A stretch of DNA of 35,310 nt from Gammaproteobacteria bacterium (GTDB lineage: Bacteria > Pseudomonadota > Gammaproteobacteria > Steroidobacterales > Steroidobacteraceae): NCBI GenBank assembly GCA_025355165.1, contig JANYAD010000146.1, positions 1 through 35,310 on the forward strand, read 5' to 3'. The position numbers and the translations under genes are program-made. The notes under the pieces were generated by a model. The model did no database searches. It saw nothing but the letters and a program-made list of their open reading frames with translations, and had not been told where the DNA came from. Positions within the stretch are counted from its first letter, which is position 1. Every line of letters starts with the position of its first letter. Below, piece by piece: positions 1 through 8,146 of this stretch.

Positions 1-2
1 CT

Positions 3-515
3 CCGTCCATCTTGGAGAACCAGGCGCTCAAGGAGATCCCGCGGCAAACGGTATCCGTAACGCAGTCGCTCGCAAACGATTGGACGATCATCGTGCCAAA
101 GCCGGACGTCCAAGTTCCGCCGGCTCTGGTTCCAAAAGACGATGTGTCGACGAAGCCCAGCGAGACCCTGATCGAACCGTATCGGCCTGTGGTCGCGCCG
201 GTCATACCGACTCGAGTGGTCGCGCGGGTTGCGGGAGGCGCGGGTCCCGGGTTTCCGGACACAGTTAACTTCTATCCGTCCTCCTCGATTCGTGCGCAAG
301 AACAGGGATTGTCTACCGTCCGAGTCTGTGTCGATCGTCAGGGTAGACTCACCTCCAATCCGACGATCGTCCAAGGCAGCGGGAGCTCCCGACTCGACCA
401 AGCCGCGGTGAAATTGGCGCGTGCCGGGTCTGGGCATTATCGCGCCTCGACCGAAGATGGACAGCCAGTGGACTCCTGCTATCCGTTGGGTATTCGGTTT
501 CAATTGAACAAGTAA
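3..515 (+). CDS. TonB-family C-terminal-domain protein, 5' partial
   Basis: The reading frame is open to the left edge, so the true start lies outside the window; the first possible start inside is TTG at 12. The visible part has a proline/valine-rich linker (about residues 25-70 counted from that TTG), typical of the periplasm-spanning arm of TonB-like proteins. A C-terminal domain follows with the TonB-C pattern: FYP near the start, then GLSTVRVCVDRQGRL, then SSRLDQAAVKLA, ending in a beta-strand (GIRFQLNK). In the family this domain contacts TonB-dependent receptors or works as an energy-transducing or envelope protein. Two cysteines in the domain could form a disulfide. No neighbour is close enough to define a partner, although a TonB-dependent receptor lies 26 kb away. 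Good confidence for the domain, low for the exact role. Confidence 0.75.
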   Translation, partial: PSILENQALKEIPRQTVSVTQSLANDWTIIVPKPDVQVPPALVPKDDVSTKPSETLIEPYRPVVAPVIPTRVVARVAGGAGPGFPDTVNFYPSSSIRAQEQGLSTVRVCVDRQGRLTSNPTIVQGSGSSRLDQAAVKLARAGSGHYRASTEDGQPVDSCYPLGIRFQLNK

Positions 516-1007
516 CGCACCTCGGTCCGGGGTGGGGCACATCATCTTCTGAAACAGTAGTGCGTCCAGATGCTGTCCGCCGACGAAGTCTTTCTGCCCG
601 TTTGGCCCCGAGAACAGCGTGTGCGCTCGACCTACTGAAGTTTTCGGCGAATGAACTGAAAATCGTCTTCGTTGCCGTAAGTACATCCGACGGGTTGCGT
701 GCCTTAGAGACGGACGGTCAGGTGGCCAGCCGCTGTGGAGCAACTCTTAATCCCGCGCTGGATCGAGACCGACGCATTCCGAGCGTTTGTCGTTGCCTAG
801 GGGAATCTCTTGTCGCTGCGAGAGGCGTCCCCGTTTGGGGGATTCCGGAAATGATTCGCGCCTTGATTACACAAAGTGACGCGATCACGCGCCCGGGACT
901 TGCAAGTACGGTCGTAACCGGCATCACGGCCAACCATTGGCGCCCGCTCGAGTCTTCCTCGCAATGTTCTGATAGTCAAGGAGATAGCATTCGCCGATTG
1001 CCAGCCG
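516..1007. other. Intergenic region between convergent genes
   Basis: About 490 bases between the end of the TonB-like gene and the end of the FixJ-like gene. The open frames here have no recognisable protein pattern; the long plus-strand frame starting near 560 is mostly an antisense shadow of the regulator. No gene is called. Confidence 0.5.
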
Positions 1008-1034
1008 GTCTGAGATTTTTAAGATTTCTCAGAC
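1008..1034 (-). terminator. Stem-loop spanning the stop codon of the FixJ-like gene
   Basis: Perfect 8-base inverted repeat: 1008-1015 pairs with 1027-1034 (GTCTGAGA/TCTCAGAC), with an 11-base A/T-rich loop. The stop codon at 1019-1021 lies in the loop. There is no clear U-run behind it, so it may be a weak terminator or an mRNA 3'-end stabiliser. Confidence 0.4.
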
Positions 1035-1648
1035 ATCGTGATATGCATTTTGACCAGGTGCGCCACCGAGCGAGCGCCCATTTTTTCCATCACCTTGGCA
1101 CGGTGAATTTCCACCGTTCGCTCACTCAAACCCAAATCGATGGCCATCACCTTGTTGGCTTGGCCCTCGACTACCAAGTCCATTACTTGTTTCTCGCGCG
1201 GCGTCAGCATCTCGGCTCGCCGCTGAACCTCGGCACGCCGCGCCAGATCCTGGCGGTTTTCACCGTCGGACAGCAGCGCGTGGTTAATATGGTCCAACAG
1301 ATCCTGATCGCGAAAGGGTTTCTGGATAAATTGAAAAGCGCCTTCTTTCATTGCTTGCACAGCCATCGGGACATCGCCATGACCGGTGATGAAAATGACA
1401 GGCAGCATCGCACCGAGGCGATTGAGCTGTTGCTGCACCTCCAGGCCGCTCATCTCTGGCATTCGAATATCCAAGATTAAGCACCCAGGCTCGTCTGCTT
1501 TGAAGCGGGCAAGAAACTCACTCGGCAGGCCGAACAACATGGGTTTGTAGCCAACGGTACTTAGCAGCGTGCCAAGTGCGCGGCGCATTGCGTCGTCGTC
1601 GTCAACCACAAATACTGTCGCGGCCGATGATGGCTTTTCCTGTACCAC
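1019..1648 (-). CDS. FixJ/NarL-type two-component response regulator
   Basis: 209 residues. The N-terminal receiver domain (about 10-125) has the acidic cluster VVDDDD, the phospho-acceptor Asp60 in LILDIRMPEMSG, the conserved Thr in ITGHGD and the Lys in QKPF. A LuxR-type helix-turn-helix follows (about 145-205, starting LTPREKQVMDLV). The arrangement and the sequence before the HTH are those of the FixJ/StyR/TodT group, so it should bind DNA when phosphorylated. GTG is taken as the start because it begins four bases after the stop of the kinase gene, with a GAGAG-like ribosome site inside that gene's end. It forms one transcription unit with the kinase at 1653-2408, its likely partner. The target genes are unknown. 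FixJ itself controls nitrogen fixation in rhizobia, but nothing here suggests that role. Confidence 0.9.
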   Translation of the reverse strand: MVQEKPSSAATVFVVDDDDAMRRALGTLLSTVGYKPMLFGLPSEFLARFKADEPGCLILDIRMPEMSGLEVQQQLNRLGAMLPVIFITGHGDVPMAVQAMKEGAFQFIQKPFRDQDLLDHINHALLSDGENRQDLARRAEVQRRAEMLTPREKQVMDLVVEGQANKVMAIDLGLSERTVEIHRAKVMEKMGARSVAHLVKMHITMSEKS

Positions 1649-1652
1649 CGCT

Positions 1653-2408
1653 TTAAGCTCTCTGTTCCGCAGACACAGGCAGGCGAAACCAAAACCGGCT
1701 GCCTCCCGACGGTAAGTTCTCGAAGCCTATTGTACCCTCGTGTGCCTCGACAATGTTTTTGCTCGAAGCCAGTCCGAGGCCCGTACCGCGCGACTTGGTG
1801 GTAAAGAAAGGTCGAAACAAATTACTTTGCGCGCTTTCCGATACCCCGCTACCCCTATCACTGACTGCGCATTCAACCATATACCGATCGCTCGAGGTCG
1901 CTACGCCTATCCTGGGCGAGGCTTTGCCATTAGCGCTCGCGTCACACGCATTTTGTACCAACGCTACAATTACGTGCTGAATTCGCAGCCGATCCGCATT
2001 GACGGCAGGCAGTCCGGGGGCTATATCGAGCGATAAATGGCCGCCGACACGCTGCGCCAGTAACTCAAGCACCGGTTTGATCTCATCGATCAGTTCCGCT
2101 ATTTGGCAACTCGATCGTGCGGCAACATCCTGGTCAAACAGTTGTCGGATGCGTCGGATGCCCTCACCGGCTCCTAACGCAGATTCATTGATCTGGCGCA
2201 ACACATCGAGGGTCTCGCTGACCATAGGATCCGCGCGATTGAGCATCCGCGTGCCCGCCTGAGCGAAGGTTGCAATGGCGCCCAGCGGCTGATTCAGTTC
2301 ATGGGCGATCCCGCTCGCCAATTCGGTCAACGCCGAGACGCGTGCGACCTCCATCAGTTGACTCAAGATCTGCGGCGACTCGATGCCCTGTGATTTATGT
2401 TCCGCCAA
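1653..2408 (-). CDS. Sensor-less FixL-like histidine kinase
   Basis: 251 residues containing only the kinase core. The dimerisation/phosphotransfer helix carries His36 in IAHELNQPLGAI. The ATPase domain has an N-box (ALVQNACDA, Asn153), a G1 box (DRGSGV) and a G2 box (SRGTGLGLA). This HELNQP style belongs to the FixL/DctB-like group. There is no PAS, GAF or membrane segment, although kinases of this type usually carry one upstream. The start is probably TTG at 2408, preceded by AGGTGGG at good spacing; the frame stays open a little further upstream but shows no domain. It is co-transcribed with the regulator at 1019-1648. The input signal may come from a partner protein such as the PAS-containing hybrid kinase at 3501-5048 (inference), or the sensor part was lost. 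Confidence 0.88.
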   Translation of the reverse strand: MAEHKSQGIESPQILSQLMEVARVSALTELASGIAHELNQPLGAIATFAQAGTRMLNRADPMVSETLDVLRQINESALGAGEGIRRIRQLFDQDVAARSSCQIAELIDEIKPVLELLAQRVGGHLSLDIAPGLPAVNADRLRIQHVIVALVQNACDASANGKASPRIGVATSSDRYMVECAVSDRGSGVSESAQSNLFRPFFTTKSRGTGLGLASSKNIVEAHEGTIGFENLPSGGSRFWFRLPVSAEQRA

Positions 2409-3500
2409 GTGCCCACCTATTTTACCGAGATTGTCCGTCGACTTATCGTCAGTATTCCAACCAAGACAGCTTATACTCGTGGCACGCGCTAGGGCTGCAG
2501 CACTAAAAAGTCATTAACTTTGCACACCCCTCGTACGGCCACGCCAACAACGCAACATTATTGCGTTGCTGATCGGGCTGGACGCGCCCTCTCAGTCTTA
2601 CCGCACCATCAACTCAATCTATAATCGGTAGGCGGCACGAAATCCTCAAGTAAATCCACAATCAATTCCAAGGCGGGTGTTACCCGCGGTACCGGGGTAC
2701 GGCGGTGGTTTTTTCGTACCCTCATATAGGCATTGCTCTGATCTTCAGGTTCGTTACAGTTGTCGGGCGCCCTGCACCTAAGCATCGTCGGTTGTGAGCC
2801 TCTGTACTATCCGTAGTTTCCCTCATCGTCTACGGTGAGGCGCAATCACGCCCAAGACGCTTCGTCTACGGGTACTCTCAGGCTCGCGTAAGTCGGCACT
2901 CAGTGAGCGATTGGTACTGCTGCTGGACGCCGTACGTGTGCGCCCAGACCGAGAGCATAAGCGCCGGGCGAGTCCAGCGCCGGGACAGACTTGCGATGCG
3001 GCGACGCTGCCTGATTTTTATAGTGTCCCGCGCAACCAGCAAACTTGCGCGCGGCTGCCAGTGTAGCGCGTCAATCAGGATGAGAAAAAAATCTTCGAAG
3101 TCAGTTTCTGGTGCGTTTAGGCTATAGAAGCCCTTAGAAGGTGACGAATTGGCCTTTTGAGGTCTGACTCGTCGGTGATCGTAGCCGATGCAGTATTTAG
3201 GACGTGTGCCCAAAGACGGAGTACGTGCCCGATGCCCGGTCGACACATAAAGGGTCACCAGATGATGAGGCTTTACATAAAATCCAGGATGACTGAGCGC
3301 TGAGGGCAACGACGCCTGTCGGGACGGTGCGCTGTGCCGGTACGATGCCGCATCGCAATGCCGGTCTAAGCAGTAAAGGACATCAGACCGTCGCGGCACC
3401 GATAGCCGCAATTGTACGCTGCCTATGGCCTAAATGATTTGCCTACGCTATCCGGAATGCTACGTAAAGGAGTAACTTGCCAGCGCCATGCCTCGTCGGC
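2409..3500. other. Long region without a recognisable gene
   Basis: Roughly 1.1 kb between two kinase genes. A 177-codon open frame on the minus strand (2878-3411) has no recognisable domain, no good ribosome site and unusual composition, so it is not called. The region holds two adjacent hairpins at 2673-2721 (listed separately) and must contain the promoter of the kinase-regulator pair near 2409-2500. No decayed gene was recognised. Confidence 0.45.
2673..2721. other. Two adjacent hairpins in intergenic DNA
   Basis: Hairpin 1 is a perfect 6-base stem with a 3-base loop (GCGGGT at 2673-2678, ACCCGC at 2682-2687). Hairpin 2 is a perfect 7-base stem (GGGTACG at 2695-2701, CGTACCC at 2715-2721) whose 13-base loop contains a run of six T. 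The function is unknown: a small-RNA terminator or a repeat remnant are both possible. Confidence 0.4.
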
Positions 3501-5048
3501 TCAGCCGAGCAGCGTTGCGATCAGTCCCAGCATTTTGTCCGCATCGACCGGCTTACTGATGATGCGCAGATTCGCATCCTCTGACACTTTGCGTACCACC
3601 ACTGAGGTGTCGCCGGTGATCAGCAAAACCTTCAAATCTCGCCCCACGAGATCACGCATTGCGGCGATAACCGCGATGCCTGTTTCGTCGCGCAAGTGAT
3701 AGTCGGTGACAAGGAGGTCTATCTTTTCGCCCCCGCGTGCAGCTTGCTGCGCCTCGGCGAGCGATGCCGTCGCTGTGACCGAATATCCTTCCACCGAGAG
3801 CAACAGTCGCGCCGCATTTCGCACCGCCGGATCGTCCTCGACCAAAAGCACCCGCGCGCGGCGTTTTGTTGCGTGCACCGCGGACTGCTCGGACGTCTTG
3901 TCAAGCGCATGGCTTTCCTGACCTGGCCCGACGGCAAACGAGAACGTCGATCCCTGTCCTGGCTCAGAGTGCACTGAAATGCTCAAGCCCAGCAAAGCTG
4001 CAATTCCTTGCACAATGCTTAGGCCTAAACCGTAGCCTTCTCGCGCGCTGTTGGTCGAAACACCGACTTGGTAAAACTCGTCAAAAATAAAAGAGATCTG
4101 GTCCGCCGGAACACCAATACCCGTGTCACGCACCGCGAAGCGGATCTTCTGCGCATCGCGTCGACACTCAATTCTTACAGAGCCCTTTTGTGTGTACTTG
4201 ATTGCATTCGAGATAAGATTGCGCAACACCTCTTCCACCAAAGAGGGATCGGTGTGAACCCACTCGTCGTGCTCCACAACCTCCAGCGCCAAACCCTTGT
4301 CACTCGCCAGGCTTGAGAACTCCCGGCGCAGCTCGCCAAACAATTTGGCTACAGAAAAGTCCGAAAGCTCCGGTCGTATCGTCCCCGACTCAATTTTGCT
4401 GATATCGAGCAGCGCATTGAGCAGCCGTGACATCGATGCGATTGTTTGTTCTTGTTGCGCCAATGCTTCCGTCGCTTCAGCACCCTTAACCAGGCTGCGC
4501 AGTGAACGATTGAGAAGCGACAGTGCCTGCAGCGGTTGGCGTAGATCATGGCTGGCCGTCGCTAAAAATCGGCTCTTGCCCAAATTGGCTCGATCGGCGC
4601 TAATGCGTGCTTGTTCCGCGAGTTCGCGTGCCTGCTCGGCGGCCTGCCGGGTATCTATGAGTTCCTTTTCGATGCGTTTGCGCTCGGTGATGTCGCGGAT
4701 GGCGGCCGCGATCAGCATCTTTGCTTGACCATCAATCGGGCTCAAGCTGATCTCAACGGGAAATTCGGTGCCGTTCTGCCGGCGCGCCAGCAGCTCCAAG
4801 CCAAAGCCCATCGGACGCACATGTGCGGCCCCGGCGTAGCGATCGCGGTGGCCAACGTGGCGCGTTCGAAATCGCTCTGGCAAGAATTGTTCGACGGGCT
4901 TTCCGATGATCTCTTGGTGGGGGTAGCCAAAAAGTGCAGAGACTTGCCGATTCGCAAAATGTACCACGCCGCCGGCGTCAACGATCAGCAGTGCATCGGG
5001 AGCGGCATCCAGCGCGCTTTGCGCAAGCTCGGGAGGTATTGAGCGCAT
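3501..5048 (-). CDS. PAS hybrid histidine kinase with C-terminal receiver
   Basis: 515 residues from the ATG. In order: a PAS domain (about 8-120: AAPDALLIVDAGGVVHFAN, then PVEISLSPI and RDITERK); a short coiled-coil linker rich in Ala, Glu and Gln; a HisKA helix with His167 in ASHDLRQPLQAL; a HATPase domain (NLISNAIKYT, DTGIGV, GYGLGLSI); and a receiver domain (about 398-515) with Asp449 in LLVTDYHLRDE and Lys in ISKPVD. The SHDLRQPLQAL form is typical of the NahK/ErcS'-like hybrid kinases that act through phosphorelays. No membrane segment is seen, so it should be cytoplasmic. A TTG 18 bases upstream (5066) is an alternative start; the ATG is preferred because a GAG lies about 8 bases ahead. 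It is transcribed alone, in the same direction as the kinase-regulator pair further down. Confidence 0.92.
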   Translation of the reverse strand: MRSIPPELAQSALDAAPDALLIVDAGGVVHFANRQVSALFGYPHQEIIGKPVEQFLPERFRTRHVGHRDRYAGAAHVRPMGFGLELLARRQNGTEFPVEISLSPIDGQAKMLIAAAIRDITERKRIEKELIDTRQAAEQARELAEQARISADRANLGKSRFLATASHDLRQPLQALSLLNRSLRSLVKGAEATEALAQQEQTIASMSRLLNALLDISKIESGTIRPELSDFSVAKLFGELRREFSSLASDKGLALEVVEHDEWVHTDPSLVEEVLRNLISNAIKYTQKGSVRIECRRDAQKIRFAVRDTGIGVPADQISFIFDEFYQVGVSTNSAREGYGLGLSIVQGIAALLGLSISVHSEPGQGSTFSFAVGPGQESHALDKTSEQSAVHATKRRARVLLVEDDPAVRNAARLLLSVEGYSVTATASLAEAQQAARGGEKIDLLVTDYHLRDETGIAVIAAMRDLVGRDLKVLLITGDTSVVVRKVSEDANLRIISKPVDADKMLGLIATLLG

Positions 5049-5391
5049 ATCGAGTTCTCGGTTCAATTAGGCGGTGTTAAACCAAAAACACGAGGGCAGT
5101 TAGTTTCGCTCGCACCACGGGAAAAGTCTAGGCACGGTCAGCCCAGCTAAAAGCGATTGAAAGTTATTCTGACAAACCGTTCAGAACGAGGCGTTCGCCA
5201 TACATCAATCTGCAAGCAACGCAGGACTCGTTATGGCGCGGTGTCCTGAGGCTCACATACTCTTATAGGTTTGACGGTCTTCATCCAGTGCTGCAATCAA
5301 GAACACTAGGAATAGATCACACCGGATTGAACGGCATCTGGGCAAAGGATGCCTCGCGTCATGCTCTTGTCGCTTCCTGGAGGCTCCCTGC
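5049..5391. other. Intergenic region upstream of the hybrid kinase
   Basis: About 340 bases between the c4-like cytochrome stop and the kinase start. It must hold the kinase promoter, but no convincing -35/-10 pair was picked out. A weak stem (CTGGAG/CTCCAG) overlaps the cytochrome stop codon. No gene is seen. Confidence 0.4.
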
Positions 5392-6015
5392 CTAAATCGA
5401 CTCCAGATAGGCGGCCACCGCCAGCATTTGATCTCGCGTCAGTTCCTTCACCACGCCGTGCATGACCGGTGCATTGCGCAGGGCGCTCTGAATCACAATG
5501 AGCTGCTTTAACAGGTACGGCGCGTGCTGTCCCGCAAGCCGTGGAAAGGCGGCCATGCCCTGGGCATGGGCGCCGTGACAGGTGGCACACGCGGGAATCT
5601 GTGCCGCCGGAACACCCTGCTCGAAGACCTCTTTCCCGCGAGCGATCAACGCTGAATCTGAACCCGTACCCTTAGCAGCTGCCTGCTTCGCGTAATACGC
5701 CGCGAGTTCGCCAATCATGGCCTCGCTCAAGGGCGAGGCCATACCCCACATGTAGGCCTGCGCGTCTGGATCGCCGCGCGTTTGATCCTTGAAGGCCTTT
5801 AATTGTGCTTCGATGTAGGAGGCGGTCTGCGCCGCGAGATTCGGAAATGTCGGGGCGATGCTGCGCCCGTTTGCCCCGTGGCACGCGGCGCACGTCTGCA
5901 CGGTGTTTTGCAAGGCAGGATCGACCTTTTCGGTCGTGACACCTGCGGCATTCACCAATCCGCTAAGTCCCGGCAGCGTGCCAAGACTCAAAGCAATGAA
6001 GTGGCTCATTTTCAT
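5392..6015 (-). CDS. Dihaem c4-type cytochrome
   Basis: 207 residues from the ATG at 6015, which is preceded by GGAGGGAG at about 8-10 bases; a TTG at 6054 in the same frame would add 13 residues and overlap the upstream gene. An N-terminal signal peptide of about 23 residues ends near VNAAG. Two haem-c sites are visible: CAACH (Cys42, Cys45, His46) and CATCH (Cys143, Cys146, His147), one in each of two similar halves. Probable axial methionines are Met89 or Met92 and Met185 (NAPVMHG). Repeated FPNLAAQ/FPRLAGQ patterns and the YI.AQL.AFK helix are hallmarks of cytochrome c4. It should be a periplasmic electron carrier. It lies 23 bases behind the porin-like cytochrome at 6039-7436 and is surely co-transcribed, so the two probably exchange electrons (inference). 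Confidence 0.9.
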   Translation of the reverse strand: MKMSHFIALSLGTLPGLSGLVNAAGVTTEKVDPALQNTVQTCAACHGANGRSIAPTFPNLAAQTASYIEAQLKAFKDQTRGDPDAQAYMWGMASPLSEAMIGELAAYYAKQAAAKGTGSDSALIARGKEVFEQGVPAAQIPACATCHGAHAQGMAAFPRLAGQHAPYLLKQLIVIQSALRNAPVMHGVVKELTRDQMLAVAAYLESI

Positions 6016-6038
6016 AAAGTTTGCTCCCTCCAAAATGC

Positions 6039-7436
6039 CTAGAAGTTGATCCAACCCAGCAGGTACAGAGTGTTATTGTCCGACGCGTTGCGGCCCGCGC
6101 CGTCGTAATTGCTGGTTCCGCCGTTGAATTTGTTGTAGCGCACATACTGCAACTGCAATTTGGTATTGAGCCACGGCAGGTAGTTCAGCTCCGCAGTCAT
6201 CCCGCTCGAGTCAGGATCACTGTTCGCACTGCCGCCGACCGGCGCCGGAGCATAGAGCAATGTATCCGTACTGCCAGAGATATGGAACAAACCCAAGGCA
6301 GCGCCAAGCCTGCGCTGGTAGTAATACTCGCCCATCAGCTTGAGGGTCTTGAGGGTGTTGCTCGAATTTCCCGCGAGCGAGTTTAAGAAGCTTGCATTGA
6401 GCTTTTGATTTTCGTGGATATAGGTCGAGATCACGGTGAACAGATGATCCTCGCCGATGAACTGGTACTGCGCATCCACCGCCGTATCGGTGTACTGATC
6501 GGTGATGCCCTGCAAGGCCATGCCGTTGCCGGGGTGCTGCTTGGCGACGAGACCGTAGGTGCCGAGTTCCAAAGAGTTCCGGTCCCAGCGCTTCTCATAG
6601 GCAACGCGCCAGTAAGGCAGGACACCATGCGCCACACGCGCTTGCGCGCTGTCGAGCGGATGTGCGCCGCCGACGATGGCCGCCGTATACAGGGTTAGCT
6701 CGGCGTAAAGGCTACTGTCGAACCATGCATAGACACCGGCACCGGCGACATTTTGCCCGAGGCCGCCCCCGCCACTGTCGATTCTTGCCGAGGTTGCCGG
6801 CGCCGGAGCCGTGCTGCTTCCAGAGTACGGAAAGCCCCACGCCGGGGTCGTATTCCAAACATCCTGCACGGTAGGATTGTTGTTGACGGTGATACCGACG
6901 ATCAGCGTATGTCCGCTTGAATCACCGTCGCCACCGAGGGAGAAATGCCTTGCGTAGCGTATGTCCGTGTTGTCGATGCCGAAATGATCTTTGACACCAT
7001 TATAAGTCAGTTGCATGAACGCGCCGAACTCTTCGGCTATCTTCCCAGCATAGAAGAGGCTTACCTGCTGCGGAAACAAAACCTCGCCATCCTTCGCGAG
7101 CGCACCGCTGGCCGCGCTATCTGGCAGAGCGGCGCCGGTGTGGGTATAGGAGATCTGCGCCATGACGGAAAGCGGCGGAATGGAGTTTAACGAGAGAGTT
7201 TGGCGGTTCGCCGTGTCGATTCCCGTTATTTGCTTGATGTTGTCCGTCACGTATCCGTTCAGTTTGAATTCCCGTCCAAACGGAGTAAGTTCCGGATACA
7301 CCGTGTGGCAGGCCGCACAGGCCATGCCAGTCTGTCGCGCGAAACTCGGCACCGCGTGCGCCCTCGGCGCGGCAAGACCGAGAATCATCACCACCGGCAC
7401 TATCCAGCGGCGGCCAATCGAATATACATAGCGCAT
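6039..7436 (-). CDS. Porin-like outer-membrane beta-barrel with an N-terminal haem-c site
   Basis: 465 residues. A signal peptide (about 1-28: twin Arg near residue 9, hydrophobic core WIVPVVMILGLAA, then RAHA) is followed at once by one haem-c site, CAACH (Cys40, Cys43, His44), in the context FARQTGMACAACHTVYPEL. The remaining ~400 residues are strand-rich, with alternating aromatic/polar patterns, Gly/Asn/Ser-rich turns and a terminal strand ending in Phe (LYLLGWINF), as in outer-membrane porins. Proteins of this build occur in proteobacteria and are usually labelled cytochrome c family or hypothetical. The start was set at the ATG at 7436 because AAGGAG lies 11 bases upstream; in-frame ATG 7460 and a further upstream start are possible. 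The downstream partner is the c4-like cytochrome. A role in moving electrons near or across the outer membrane is inference. Confidence 0.8.
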   Translation of the reverse strand: MRYVYSIGRRWIVPVVMILGLAAPRAHAVPSFARQTGMACAACHTVYPELTPFGREFKLNGYVTDNIKQITGIDTANRQTLSLNSIPPLSVMAQISYTHTGAALPDSAASGALAKDGEVLFPQQVSLFYAGKIAEEFGAFMQLTYNGVKDHFGIDNTDIRYARHFSLGGDGDSSGHTLIVGITVNNNPTVQDVWNTTPAWGFPYSGSSTAPAPATSARIDSGGGGLGQNVAGAGVYAWFDSSLYAELTLYTAAIVGGAHPLDSAQARVAHGVLPYWRVAYEKRWDRNSLELGTYGLVAKQHPGNGMALQGITDQYTDTAVDAQYQFIGEDHLFTVISTYIHENQKLNASFLNSLAGNSSNTLKTLKLMGEYYYQRRLGAALGLFHISGSTDTLLYAPAPVGGSANSDPDSSGMTAELNYLPWLNTKLQLQYVRYNKFNGGTSNYDGAGRNASDNNTLYLLGWINF

Positions 7437-7526
7437 GATTCGTCTCGCTCCTTGATTCATCAACGGCGTCTCTTGGTACTGCAAGCCACTGCGGAGCTTA
7501 GGAAAAATGCGTGGCATTTGGCGATA

Positions 7527-7551
7527 CGGGAATCCCGAAGATACATTTCGG
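7527..7551 (-). promoter_or_regulatory. Overlapping inverted repeats upstream of the cytochrome pair
   Basis: Two overlapping dyads lie about 90-115 bases before the porin-like cytochrome start: CGGGA-A-TCCCG (7527-7537) and CCGAA-N7-TTCGG (7535-7551). Such dyads often bind regulators. No regulator family is assigned. Confidence 0.3.
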
Positions 7552-8146
7552 TTAATCGCGCCCGTTAAGCTAGAAGAATTTTCCTAAATTTTGCTGTGCA
7601 GAGCCCGCAGCCAATCTCTAGAGGACTTGATTGTGGTTCAGCGCCCCGAGCGGGAACCACCAAAGCCCTTTTTCGAGAATTATCCACCCGGTCTGTTCCG
7701 ACCTACCAAGCGCGCGACGCCCTCGCCACCAACACGACTGGATCGATCTGCGTGCCGCAGCGATCGCCGGCAGCACACACTCCAGCTGCTCGCGTCGCAC
7801 AGTAACCAGGCGACCGTCGGCCTAGATCGATGGGGCTCAGATCCTCAACGACGGGCAACTGCTAATGCGATCGATGGCCGCAGGTGACGTGGCGTGGAAA
7901 GATGTCCTCGCCTGGCATAGATCTAGGCGGGATGGCGAGCAATGGTGTGGGTTTAGAGCGGCTAAGCATACTAAAGAGTGCTTATAAATGTCCGCGTCAA
8001 ACCGATACGGCCAGTTGTGAACAAGCGCTTTCCGCATCCAATCGGTCAGCAGGCAGCCGAAAGTTGTAAGCGAGGTGCCATGGATCGTAGCAGTGACAAC
8101 TGCTGTTGAAACAATTCCCGTCGCTTGCGCCGGTACGCTGGACGGC
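7552..8146. other. Intergenic region with no gene seen
   Basis: About 600 bases between the cytochrome operon promoter and the 3' end of the peptidase gene. Several overlapping open frames of 60-115 codons exist on both strands, but none has a domain-like pattern or supporting ribosome site. The promoter of the cytochrome pair probably lies in the left part. Confidence 0.4.

Noticed and set aside
560-1480. Long plus-strand open frame of 306 codons
   Set aside because: It lies antisense to the FixJ-like gene for most of its length and has no domain-like sequence in the part outside it.
2878-3411. 177-codon minus-strand frame
   Set aside because: No recognisable family, no ribosome site, and composition unlike the neighbouring genes. 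It cannot be excluded, but the support is too thin.
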